A DNA stretch of 41,870 nucleotides from JAUWKC01 sp035529895. Its GTDB lineage: Bacteria; Planctomycetota; Phycisphaerae; Sedimentisphaerales; Anaerobacaceae. Position numbers and translations under genes: made by a program. The notes beneath the pieces are model-generated. The model saw only the letters and a program-made list of their open reading frames with translations. It was not told where the DNA came from and did no database searches. The DNA lies in the NCBI GenBank assembly GCA_035529895.1, contig DATKVV010000057.1:1-41870 (forward strand). The letters are read 5' to 3'. This document shows positions 33,463 to 40,849 of this stretch, in pieces. Position 1 is the stretch's first letter; every line of letters begins with the position of its first letter.

Positions 33463-33682
33463 CACGGTTGTTGAGCATTCGCGAACGATTATATTTGGCG
33501 TGTATCTGCTGATACAAAAACGTGCGGGGCCCCGCCTACGGCGGGCAAGTCCGCCATATCCGCCTTCCCGCCAAACAAACGGCGGGTAAACGGCGGGCAA
33601 GTCTGCCGCCCCCCAAGGGAAGGGGCAAGCTGCCGGCCCCTAAGGGGCAGGCAAATCCGCCTCCGGCGGACAAGCATTGGGG

Positions 33683-33711
33683 ATTTTAACAGATTGCCAA
33701 ACAAAAGTCAA
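33683..33711 (-). promoter_or_regulatory. Orphan sigma70-type promoter
   Basis: On the minus strand, TTGACT (33711-33706) and TAAAAT (33688-33683) are 17 bases apart. The promoter points into the repeat-rich gap, where no gene is on that strand. It could make a non-coding transcript, or be the remnant of a lost gene's promoter. Confidence 0.55.
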
Positions 33712-33869
33712 CAAGAAAACTGGCCAAGAATGCGGTCTTTTTTGGTGACGCTGATTATCAGGAAAGGGTCTCACCGCGTCAACCAATCTCGGAGGTCCGG
33801 CGGCTGTCCGCCGCAGAAGTGCACTGCCAATTGGCAGCGCTGAACTTTGAAGCGTGAAACAACCAAGGT

Positions 33870-34859
33870 TCAGGCCAGCTTTTGGCTTTTAAGGCTTGCC
33901 AATGGTATGCGCTTGCCGTTCTCAAAGATAAACGTGTACTTGCCGCGCTGTGCTTTTTCCACGTCCACCAGCTTATCAAAAATCTCCGGGTGGATATCGA
34001 GCAGGGCCTCAAAGTCTGCTTTGCACTTATAAGCCCCACACCAACATTCGGCAGAAGTGTTTAGGTGCTGGGCTGGGCTCTTGGGCAGATTATGCCGCTG
34101 TATGTAGTTAAGCACCTTTGCGTCCGACCAGCCGAAAATGGGGCTAACGCTTATACACCGAAAAGCCGGATGGAACCATACGGGGACATAAGTTGCCCGT
34201 ATGTTGGACTCTGCGGCCCGAATCCCATCAAAAATCACCTTAGGCCCTTCAACGGTAGCAAGGAACCGCCGCATAGGGGCTACCTTCAGCGTCTCGCAGC
34301 ACCAGCGCGACCTTACGCCGGGTATTCCCCATCTTTTCGCCGTCTCGAAGTAGTCACGGTGGGGCCGGAGGGTTACTAAAGGCACCTTTAATTTCCTACA
34401 CACCTTATGGACGTATTCCTCAACTTCGGGAAAACCCGCCGTGGTATCAGCATGGAGGGCGGTTATTTCTTTGTTCGCATGGCGGGCAAGTCGGCGCATA
34501 TACTCAAGAAGGCAAAGGCTGTCCTTGCCGCCGCTAAACAGAATGAACGGGCTGCCCAGTCGCAACAGCTTAAGGACATCATCTCTGCCAATGCTGATCT
34601 TGGCTCTGGCAGCTCTCGCACGCGCTTCGTCTAATTCACAAGCCTTAAAATATCCGTTCCCATTGCTATGGCAGATATAAAGCGGCTTGACGGGGGTCTT
34701 TTCGACCCACTTGGACGTCAGCGTCCCACTGCGCCGACATCTTGAACAATAAACTTGTAAGCCCCGCAGATTCTTGGCAGAAATCGCCCTTGCAGCATCA
34801 GCCCATGCCGCGTCATAAGCGTTGGTTCTCCGGCTCTTGTCGTTCTCGGCAGCGCACAT
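33870..34859 (-). CDS. PAPS-reductase-like PP-loop ATPase with zinc-ribbon-like N-terminus
   Basis: The ATG at 34859 follows an in-frame TTG. The protein has 329 residues. Residues 35-80 hold cysteines ('VYCSRCRRSG', 'YICHSNG', 'FKACELD') that could bind zinc. The PP-loop is 'FILFSGGKDSLCLLEYM', followed by 'ALHADTTAGFPEVEEYVHKVC', 'RSRWCCETLKVAPMRRFL', 'VIFDGIRAAES' and a terminal cysteine cluster 'ECWCGAYKCKADF'. The SGGKDS loop and the CC-x2-LK-x2-P motif are those of the PAPS reductase/DndC/IbrA group, which adenylate a substrate for sulfur transfer or reduction. Its place at the end of a ParB cassette, not with cys genes, argues against assimilatory sulfate reduction. Substrate unknown. 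Confidence 0.85.
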   Translation of the reverse strand: MCAAENDKSRRTNAYDAAWADAARAISAKNLRGLQVYCSRCRRSGTLTSKWVEKTPVKPLYICHSNGNGYFKACELDEARARAARAKISIGRDDVLKLLRLGSPFILFSGGKDSLCLLEYMRRLARHANKEITALHADTTAGFPEVEEYVHKVCRKLKVPLVTLRPHRDYFETAKRWGIPGVRSRWCCETLKVAPMRRFLATVEGPKVIFDGIRAAESNIRATYVPVWFHPAFRCISVSPIFGWSDAKVLNYIQRHNLPKSPAQHLNTSAECWCGAYKCKADFEALLDIHPEIFDKLVDVEKAQRGKYTFIFENGKRIPLASLKSQKLA

Positions 34860-34919
34860 CAACTTAGTTATCGGTTTTTCCCCTGTAATCCCTCAAATTT
34901 TTGTTGCCGTTTCAGAAGA

Positions 34920-35570
34920 CTAGTTTTGGGTCCTGCATGCTACCTGGAGCCTTTGGACCTCCTGGACAAAATTCATCCAACCGTGCTCGTTAGACTTAGG
35001 CATCGTCTTCGGTGACCAGGTATATAGGTGCCAGAATTGTTCGTAGCCTGCTTGTCGCGCTTCATTGGCCAGCCTTTTCACGCTCCGAGGACCACAGCAC
35101 TCAGTGAAAAGCCAGACTCTTGGCACGTACTTCTTGACCGATTCTGGGTATTTGCTATCTATGGTTTTCAACTGCGACTTGCAGCTGATCACCGCAATGG
35201 CGCCTTGCGTGGAGACAAACCGAAAATCCATGACTGGATCTTCATGGCCGTTCCACCGGTCCACCTGTCCATCTTTCCTGTGAATTATGACATCGCACTC
35301 CGGAGAGCAGAAAACGCCGTTTGCATCCAAAATGTGTCCCCAACTCGCAGTCAAAGGACTGCCAACAAGCAGTTCCCTTGTTGCATATATTAAGTGAGCG
35401 GACAGTCTGAGGCCTCGCACAAATGGGAGTACCCTACCTCGACTTTTCAAGGCTTCCAGTTGCCTAATAAAATCATTCATTCGCCATGTAGTAAATTCAG
35501 CCATCATAGTGCGAAAACGCGTCTCCAACAGCAAACGTCCGTGCCCGCAACCGAAGGATTCTGATACCAT
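34920..35570 (-). CDS. DUF6602-like protein with PD-(D/E)xK nuclease-like core
   Basis: The protein has 216 residues; GGAGAGG stands before the ATG. It starts 15 bases after the preceding gene. 'SPECDVIIHRKDG' followed about 30 residues later by 'GAIAVISCKSQLKTI' has the shape of the PD-(D/E)xK core (Asp strand, then strand ending in x-C-K), as in DUF6602-type proteins. The acidic residue usually before the Lys is Ser here ('SCK'), so catalysis is uncertain. The C-terminal part ('VPRVWLFTECCGPRS', 'FWHLYTWSPKTMP') resembles the end of the same fold. The assignment rests on motif reading, without a profile search. Confidence 0.6.
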   Translation of the reverse strand: MVSESFGCGHGRLLLETRFRTMMAEFTTWRMNDFIRQLEALKSRGRVLPFVRGLRLSAHLIYATRELLVGSPLTASWGHILDANGVFCSPECDVIIHRKDGQVDRWNGHEDPVMDFRFVSTQGAIAVISCKSQLKTIDSKYPESVKKYVPRVWLFTECCGPRSVKRLANEARQAGYEQFWHLYTWSPKTMPKSNEHGWMNFVQEVQRLQVACRTQN

Positions 35571-35585
35571 CCGCCTATTCCTCTC

Positions 35586-36236
35586 CTATTCTCCACCGAT
35601 GATATTCTGCACCGACCTGGCCAGAGTCAACTTGTCCCTTCTTGCCGCGTCGCGCAATTTCTTTTGGCCCTTGTAGGACAATTCTAAAACCGCTCTCTGG
35701 CCCTCGATCTTGAATGCAACGATTTCTTGTTCACCTGTGATTTTGCGAAACTCCTCTCGCAGTAGCTTCTTGCTTCTGCCGCGCGGCACTGGAAAACGAA
35801 GTATATAGGTCCGTATATCTCGCGATCGCACAACTTTGGAAATTGCGTACGTCGCCGACACTCCTTTAGCCCCTTTGAACGATTTGAGAACCCGCGCATC
35901 ATCAAGAGTAAGGTCACCCTTCAGAAATTTCTCAACAAGAGCTTTTTGACTTTTTGAATCAAGCTTGCTGATCCGATATACCAAATCCACACTGTCAATA
36001 ATACGTTTCTCCACCAGCGTATGTATTTCCGGATCAAGTTGCTTCACGCTTCTAAACTCGCGCAACATTTCGGTAGATAACCCCACTTTGTTGGCCACGG
36101 CACTATAACTGCCCAACTCATCGCGAAGGAATTCTATCATAGCTGCAATATCAGTGATGCTCTTAGCGCGCTTCTTGCGCCGTGTGCACCCGATCAATGT
36201 CACCACTGCCTTCTCTATCTCATCTGTCTTCGCCAC
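35586..36236 (-). CDS. ParB-HTH-like DNA-binding protein without nuclease domain
   Basis: The GTG start at 36236 has GGGAGG just upstream. The protein has 216 residues and is very basic. Residues 28-75 form a ParB/KorB-type helix-turn-helix region ('MIEFLRDELGSYSAVANKVGLSTEMLREFRSVKQL'), followed by 'SVDLVYRISKLDSKSQKALVEKFLKGDLTLDDARVLKSF', the helical part that follows the HTH in ParB proteins. The C-terminal half is a small alpha/beta domain of unknown type. The N-terminal CTP-binding ParB domain is missing here, but the upstream gene has it. Likely a DNA-binding partner of that protein. Confidence 0.68.
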   Translation of the reverse strand: MAKTDEIEKAVVTLIGCTRRKKRAKSITDIAAMIEFLRDELGSYSAVANKVGLSTEMLREFRSVKQLDPEIHTLVEKRIIDSVDLVYRISKLDSKSQKALVEKFLKGDLTLDDARVLKSFKGAKGVSATYAISKVVRSRDIRTYILRFPVPRGRSKKLLREEFRKITGEQEIVAFKIEGQRAVLELSYKGQKKLRDAARRDKLTLARSVQNIIGGE

Positions 36237-36263
36237 TTAGCCTCCCGCGTTTTATCCTTACTA

Positions 36264-37103
36264 TTACGCAAGGAATCCTTTTCCCTTCAGCCACTGCGCA
36301 ACTGCTTCCGCGGCAACTGCCGCTCGGTCCATATCCAATTCTCTGGCTGCCTTGTTCAAAGCCTTATCTACGTCTGGTTCCAACTCGAGTATTATTGTGG
36401 GGACGTGCCTTGGCTCGAGCGCCTTTCTTATTATCTCGTCCGCACTTGCTTCCCGGTGGCGCCCACCATATTTGGCCATACGGTCCTTGTCATATGTGGT
36501 CATGCTGGGCAGTTGGTCTAATAGCTTGTCCGCTTTCGTCATGTTGCCCTGTGCGGCCTTTATAACCCTCTTGATGTCCTCTTTTGTCACGCTGCCTTGT
36601 CGCAACAGCCGCTTCGCTTTAGGTGACGCAAACTCATCGATTTTCAGGTAATCTCTGACAGTCGCTTCTGAAATTCCTATATCGGCGGCTACCCGTCGTA
36701 CATTGTTGCCATACCTCTTATACATCATAGTAATAGCTTCTGCCGTATCAGCGTGATTAAGTTCCACCCTCTGCATGTTCTCAATTAGCGAATCCACCTT
36801 CGCCTTGAAATCGTCGTAATCTGCCGGTTTGAACCAAGCTTTGATGGTCTTCTGTTCAGGCATAAGACGGTGTGCGGCGAGCCTTCTGTGCCCGGCAATC
36901 AAATCGTAAGGCGGGTCGCCAAAATTACCACGTAGAACAATAGGCTGCAAAAGGCCATGTTTCTTGATGTTCTTCGCCAGTTCTTCGACCCCCACATTCC
37001 TATCGGTCATCCTAACATTGAGTCCACTCTTATCAGGGTCTCTTATATCCCTCAGGGGTACATCATGCACCTGATACATTATTTCTTTAGCTTCTTCAGC
37101 CAT
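36264..37103 (-). CDS. ParB/sulfiredoxin-like protein (ParB N-domain + HTH)
   Basis: AAGGAG precedes the ATG at 37103 (the frame is open to 37208). The protein has 279 residues. The ParB N-domain is 'VPLRDIRDPDKSGLNVRM', 'LAKNIKKHGLLQPIVLRG' and the nucleotide motif 'YDLIAGHRRLAAHRL'. Then come 'SLIENMQRVELNHADTAEAI' and the HTH 'NNVRRVAADIGISEATVRDYLKI'. A C-terminal ribbon-helix-helix-like tail is seen ('VPTIILELEPDVDKALNKAARELDMDRAAVAAEAVAQWL'). No ParA is nearby, which is unlike a chromosome or plasmid partition locus. ParB-like proteins paired with PAPS-reductase-like enzymes occur in phages and as IbrB/IbrA. First gene of a four-gene cassette. Confidence 0.82.
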   Translation of the reverse strand: MAEEAKEIMYQVHDVPLRDIRDPDKSGLNVRMTDRNVGVEELAKNIKKHGLLQPIVLRGNFGDPPYDLIAGHRRLAAHRLMPEQKTIKAWFKPADYDDFKAKVDSLIENMQRVELNHADTAEAITMMYKRYGNNVRRVAADIGISEATVRDYLKIDEFASPKAKRLLRQGSVTKEDIKRVIKAAQGNMTKADKLLDQLPSMTTYDKDRMAKYGGRHREASADEIIRKALEPRHVPTIILELEPDVDKALNKAARELDMDRAAVAAEAVAQWLKGKGFLA

Positions 37104-37269
37104 CTTCTTGTCTCCTTCGGAGCTTTCGCATACCGCGCAACACTTAGCCTTGAACCTCAAATATTGCCTCGCACCCGGAATTACCGCAAGACCAGAAGCT
37201 CCGCGCATGTGTGCTCCCAGGTCTTTTGGCCCATGCTATACAGGAAATTTGCAAATCAGTCAAAGCCCA

Positions 37270-37319
37270 CCACAAATCCGGGGACACCATACCTCCACAA
37301 ATCCGGGGACACCATACCT
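37270..37319. repeat. Two tandem copies of a 25-bp unit with GGGGACACCAT core
   Basis: Positions 37270-37294 and 37295-37319 are identical 25-base units containing GGGGACACCATACCT. On the minus strand they lie in the leader of the ParB cassette. Similar 'GGTGTCCCC' direct repeats stand near REP-associated transposase genes in other bacteria; I say this from memory only, and no transposase is present here. Confidence 0.85.
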
Positions 37320-37477
37320 ATTTCTCTCTTTCCCTTACACTCTTTCGTATCTTTTTCTCCCGCGGGCCGAAGGCAACATTTTCCGACAAAGCTCGCTTGC
37401 TACAATTGCCGCGCGTCAACAATCAGTTACGATGGCCTGTGGCGCCAATACCATGTACTCATCACCAAGAAATTCCT

Positions 37478-37547
37478 TAAACGCAAGGAATTCCCACAGC
37501 GCTGTATCACTGCGAGCCGATTATAAACACCCAAGCCACATCGTCAA
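37478..37547 (-). promoter_or_regulatory. Promoter-leader element, copy B
   Basis: On the minus strand, TTGACG (37547-37542) and TATAAT (37525-37520) are 16 bases apart. The leader follows with GTGATACAGCGCTGTG, containing the perfect palindrome ACAGCGCTGT (37497-37506), then GGGAATTCCTTGCGTTTA. A perfect 8-base stem AATTCCTT / AAGGAATT (37471-37478 and 37485-37492) closes the element. It points at the ParB-like gene, whose ATG is about 375 bases downstream. It matches copy A at 30305-30374. Confidence 0.82.
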
Positions 37548-37628
37548 TCCAATTTTTTCAATTTCTAACGGGGCCGCGGCCACTGTTTCGATGATTTGAG
37601 GGTTTGGGTTTTGATATTGTTTCGGGAT

Positions 37629-38450
37629 TTAGTGCTTAGGATTTCGGGCTTCCTTGTTGCGCCCGGGCCACATAGCATAAACAAGCAGGCAGATGCCCGC
37701 AGCCAGGCCGTAGGTCTGCAGGAAAGTCAGCAGCGCTTGAAGGCCCTGAAAAAGGCCGACCAGGACAGGTATGACAACCACACCCGCGACCGCGATACCA
37801 CGGTACCGACTGAACGGCAGCGAATTGGCCGATAGCCATCGCCGGGTTGTCTCCAGTGCCAGCCAGCCGCAGAAAACACCCATCGCCGCTCCCGCAAATA
37901 CGTCCGATGGGTAATGCGCCAACACGATTACCCTCAGTACCCCTATCCCGACCGCAGCGGCAAAGAACACCGGCGCAAAGTGCCAGGCCACAAACGGCGT
38001 AAGAGCCACAGCTACCGCAAACGCATCGGCCGTGTCGCCGGATGGAAATGACCAGCTCCGCATCAAGTCGTGTCTGTCCTCCGCGCGCGAATGCTCCTTG
38101 ACAAGATCCTGAGGCCTCGGCCTGCGAACGGACAACTTCACCGGAAACACCGCTGCCCCTACGATTATCAGAGCCAGAAGGCCCGCAAGCACCGGTTGCC
38201 GCCGACTGGTGGCCAGAAAATAGACCAGCAGCAGCCAGGCCGGCACCAGCGCCTTACCTAACTGCTCGAATGAGTTAACCAGCTTACTGTCGTACCACTG
38301 ATTCGGATGCCGACACAGCCAGTCGACAACACCATCATCAACAAACAAATAAGACAGCAAAGCAGCCAAAAGCAGACCCGCTATCAAAACAACCACCGCC
38401 GGATTGCGTCCGGGGCGCTTCGGTCGGGACGTTTTTTTGTCATTTGTCAT
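37629..38450 (-). CDS. PAP2-family membrane phosphatase
   Basis: The protein has 273 residues with about six membrane segments. PAP2 motif 1 is 'KLSVRRPRPQD' (K-x6-RP), motif 2 is 'WSFPSGDTADAFA', motif 3 is 'LRVIVLAHYPSDVFAGA' (R-x5-H-x3-D). Motif 2 has Asp where many relatives have His (PSGH). The family removes phosphate from lipid substrates such as undecaprenyl pyrophosphate, phosphatidic acid or lipid A. Its ATG overlaps the stop of the upstream ArnT-like gene (4 bases), which suggests a shared role in lipid A or polyprenyl-sugar metabolism (inference). Confidence 0.88.
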   Translation of the reverse strand: MTNDKKTSRPKRPGRNPAVVVLIAGLLLAALLSYLFVDDGVVDWLCRHPNQWYDSKLVNSFEQLGKALVPAWLLLVYFLATSRRQPVLAGLLALIIVGAAVFPVKLSVRRPRPQDLVKEHSRAEDRHDLMRSWSFPSGDTADAFAVAVALTPFVAWHFAPVFFAAAVGIGVLRVIVLAHYPSDVFAGAAMGVFCGWLALETTRRWLSANSLPFSRYRGIAVAGVVVIPVLVGLFQGLQALLTFLQTYGLAAGICLLVYAMWPGRNKEARNPKH

Positions 38451-40117
38451 AACACCTTGCCCCTGCGAACAAGAGCCACCACCTCAAGCGGCTGCCCCTT
38501 TGAATAGTTGAATCCTTTCTTCGAGCCGATTCGCTCCAGTGCCAGACTTCCGCAGCGCCGCTCGATTTCGTCCAGCTTGCTCCTTGGAATAATCAGCACG
38601 CCTGGACGTTGCTCTTTGGCCCACGCAGCAACCGCGTCCTCGCTGCCCAGCGTCTCGATGGGCCGACCGACATAAAAATTCAGCGTCGGCTCACCGTATT
38701 TATAGCCGGCCACCGGCGTTTGCCTGTCCGTCCTGTCATTCACAGCCTTTGCAATGGCGGGTGATATCTTCACCCGCTCAAGCGCCGGCACGATGCCGAA
38801 CAAGACAATAATCCCAAAAACAACCATCCCCCCCAGCAGCACCCTGGCGCTGGCCTCTGGCCGGTTCGCACGTTGTGCGCGCACCGCGATTATCGCCATA
38901 ACCGTTAACACAATCCCCACTGCCGCACCGGACCAGCGCAAATCAGTTATCGTTACGAACCAGGGCCCCACTATTAACCCCACCCCCAGCACGGCCGCAA
39001 GCGGGCCAAAAAACCAGACCCCGCGCCGCAGCCAGATTCGGTCGCGCTGCGTTAGCCGCCCCTGTTCTGCTGCGACAATAGTACCCGCGACCGCCAAAGC
39101 CAGTGCCGGCCATACGAACAGTATGTAATGCGGCAGCTTGGTAACAGCCAGGGTCATTATGACCAGAATGGGCACAATCCAGCCCAGCAATAACGCTCGA
39201 CCATATTGTCCGCCGACCCGCCCTCCCGCTACCGCTGAAAAAGCCCCGGGAAGGTGCAAGGTCCACGGGAAAAAGCCCACGACAATAACAACCAGATAAT
39301 AAGGCAAATAAAGCAGAAAGTTTCCTCCGTGGTGCTCCATCGGCTTAATTGCCCGAGTCAATACGTGTCGCCCGACAAAGACGCGCAAAAATTCTCCGCC
39401 CGTTGCGTTGTTTGCGGGAATCGCCCACGCCAGAAAAATCAATACACCCACGATTAAAGCGGCCCCTGTCTGCCAGACATAACGCCCTGTACCCGGCGTA
39501 ACCTTGCGCCCCAGCCATAACGTAGCTGCTATCACGGGAATCGGCAGCACCCCTATCGGCCCTTTGGCCAGCATCCCCAGACCAAGCGCCGCCCCCATCA
39601 TAATTATCTGATATGCACGCACTCCCGATTCCGGCAGAAACATGAAAACCGCCAGTACGCCGACTATCAAAGGCAGCAGCACTGCATCAATCGTGGCCAC
39701 CGTCCCCACCACCAGCATCATCAACGTTGAACCCAATATAAGCATGGCCCACAACCCGGCTCTCACACCCGAAAGCCGCTTTGCCATCACAAATACGAGC
39801 AGACACGTCAATCCCGACCCCACGGCCCCCCAAAACCGGCAGGCAAGCTCCGTCGGCCCCAGAAAACGAATGGTCCCCGCCATCAGCCAGTAGAACAGAA
39901 TCGGCTTATCGGCCCACATGCGCCCGTTAAAAGTCGGGACCAGATAATTGCCCGACTCCACCATTTCCACCGCCGCCCGCGCAAACCGAGGCTCGTCACG
40001 GTCCCACAATGTGCTTTGCGTACCCATGAAAAGATATGTGCCCGCTAACACGAGGGCAATCACAACCGCCGCTCTCCACCCTGTGTGGACGGCCCTGCTT
40101 GCTTGTTGAACCTCCAT
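38447..40117 (-). CDS. ArnT-like polyprenyl-phosphate glycosyltransferase (GT39/GT83 family)
   Basis: The protein has 556 residues with about 11-12 membrane segments. The first periplasmic loop holds the GT-C signature 'STLWDRDEPRFARAAVEMVESGNYLVPTFNGRMWADKPILFYWLM', with the catalytic Asp in 'DRDEPRFA'. 'MLAKGPIGVLPIP' is a typical later helix, and a soluble C-terminal part ends 'PLEVVALVRRGKVL'. ArnT-type enzymes move a sugar from undecaprenyl phosphate to lipid A or other acceptors at the outer face of the inner membrane. GGAG stands before the ATG. It overlaps the PAP2 gene by 4 bases. Confidence 0.88.
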   Translation of the reverse strand: MEVQQASRAVHTGWRAAVVIALVLAGTYLFMGTQSTLWDRDEPRFARAAVEMVESGNYLVPTFNGRMWADKPILFYWLMAGTIRFLGPTELACRFWGAVGSGLTCLLVFVMAKRLSGVRAGLWAMLILGSTLMMLVVGTVATIDAVLLPLIVGVLAVFMFLPESGVRAYQIIMMGAALGLGMLAKGPIGVLPIPVIAATLWLGRKVTPGTGRYVWQTGAALIVGVLIFLAWAIPANNATGGEFLRVFVGRHVLTRAIKPMEHHGGNFLLYLPYYLVVIVVGFFPWTLHLPGAFSAVAGGRVGGQYGRALLLGWIVPILVIMTLAVTKLPHYILFVWPALALAVAGTIVAAEQGRLTQRDRIWLRRGVWFFGPLAAVLGVGLIVGPWFVTITDLRWSGAAVGIVLTVMAIIAVRAQRANRPEASARVLLGGMVVFGIIVLFGIVPALERVKISPAIAKAVNDRTDRQTPVAGYKYGEPTLNFYVGRPIETLGSEDAVAAWAKEQRPGVLIIPRSKLDEIERRCGSLALERIGSKKGFNYSKGQPLEVVALVRRGKVL

Positions 40118-40180
40118 TATCCAACTCCGCTTTTTCGACTATCCCGACTCAACCCCGTATATGCAAATCAGGCCGGCCGA

Positions 40181-40822
40181 TTATGGTATTCTCAGCAGCA
40201 CAGGCAAGCACCCCAAGTCCTGAAATATCTCAATTGCGTGCAGCAGCATAAATATCCATATAAACCACATGCCGTCCACAAAATTCCACACGAAGCTCTT
40301 GGTGTTTACCGAAAACGTCTCCGGCTCCTTGTACAGCGAGAACCTGGGCAGAAACCGCGGCGTGCTTTTCATATATTCGAGATAGGCCTGCCCAAATTTA
40401 TTCGTCAGCTTTCTCTCCTCGGCCAGTATCGTAAAAGGGTAGTAGAATATATAGAAGGCGATTATCAAGGCCAGAACCAGCAGATTTTCCGATGCCAGGC
40501 CGATTCCCAACGCCCCTATGAGGCTGAAAACGTACAGCGGATGCCGCACCATCGAATATGGCCCATCGGTAATCAGCTCGCGCCTCTTGTTGCCGCTTAT
40601 ATACAGCAGCGCCCACAGCCGTCCCAGACTGCATAGTGAAAGTAAGAACAGTCCGGACATCTCAAACAGCAGATCTATTACTCCGTCCTTTTTGAACGAA
40701 TGGCCCGTAAACAGCAGCAGCAGCAGAATCGCGCCCCCGAAAATACGCGAGACGACCACGCGCGAGTTGGCGATTGCGAATATTACGCCCTTTTCCGAAA
40801 CCGGCACAGTCGAATTTTCCAT
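40181..40822 (-). CDS. Isoprenylcysteine carboxyl methyltransferase-like membrane protein (ICMT/PEMT superfamily)
   Basis: The protein has 213 residues with about five membrane segments. The SAM-binding signature of the family is 'RRELITDGPYSMVRHPLYVFSLIGALGIGL', followed by 'LAEERKLTNKFGQAYLEYMKSTPRFLP' (EE...FG.aY..Y....pRF.P). Bacterial members methylate small lipids or are uncharacterised; the substrate is unknown. It follows tRNA-Leu on the same strand after 27 bases and leads toward the ArnT-like/PAP2 pair (63-base gap), so loose co-transcription is possible. Confidence 0.82.
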   Translation of the reverse strand: MENSTVPVSEKGVIFAIANSRVVVSRIFGGAILLLLLFTGHSFKKDGVIDLLFEMSGLFLLSLCSLGRLWALLYISGNKRRELITDGPYSMVRHPLYVFSLIGALGIGLASENLLVLALIIAFYIFYYPFTILAEERKLTNKFGQAYLEYMKSTPRFLPRFSLYKEPETFSVNTKSFVWNFVDGMWFIWIFMLLHAIEIFQDLGCLPVLLRIP

Positions 40823-40849
40823 TTATGTCTTATTGGCCCCAAAAAACAC

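Larger units (their letters stand above)
32840..33869. repeat. Repeat-rich gap between nifS and the PP-loop gene
   Basis: No supported gene is present in these 1030 bases. It holds a weak hairpin plus T-run after nifS (T-run 32900-32905), a direct repeat CTACGCCGCGACAGGTTGG (32976-32994 and 33051-33069), and a 'MQNKPNFRK...QTQTKPT' type dispersed repeat on the minus strand (33183 to about 32930). It also holds the (T/C)CCGCC-NNN-GGCGG(A/G) palindromes (33260-33274, 33531-33545, 33656-33670), two blocks of TCGTATNN tandem sequence (33299-33345, 33418-33462), and an orphan minus-strand promoter (33683-33711). Confidence 0.7.
37104..37628. other. Regulatory and repeat region upstream of the ParB cassette
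   Basis: This 525-base gap holds a 25-base tandem duplication (37270-37319), promoter-leader copy B (37478-37547) and a TTTCTAACGGGG segment (37562-37573) that resembles the GIY-YIG terminal repeat. The leader between promoter and ParB start is about 410 bases and has no supported ORF. Confidence 0.65.

Noticed and set aside
33870..34859. Assimilatory PAPS reductase (cysH)
   Set aside because: Not near cys genes; extra zinc-ribbon-like N-terminus and terminal Cys cluster; sits in a ParB cassette.
36264..37103. Chromosome or plasmid partition ParB
   Set aside because: No ParA neighbour, no parS-like 16-bp palindrome seen nearby, and a PP-loop gene in the same operon.
27746..37103. Prophage or integrative element with an integrase
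   Set aside because: No integrase, transposase, capsid, terminase or replication gene is present, and the tRNA-Leu is not at a border of the zone.
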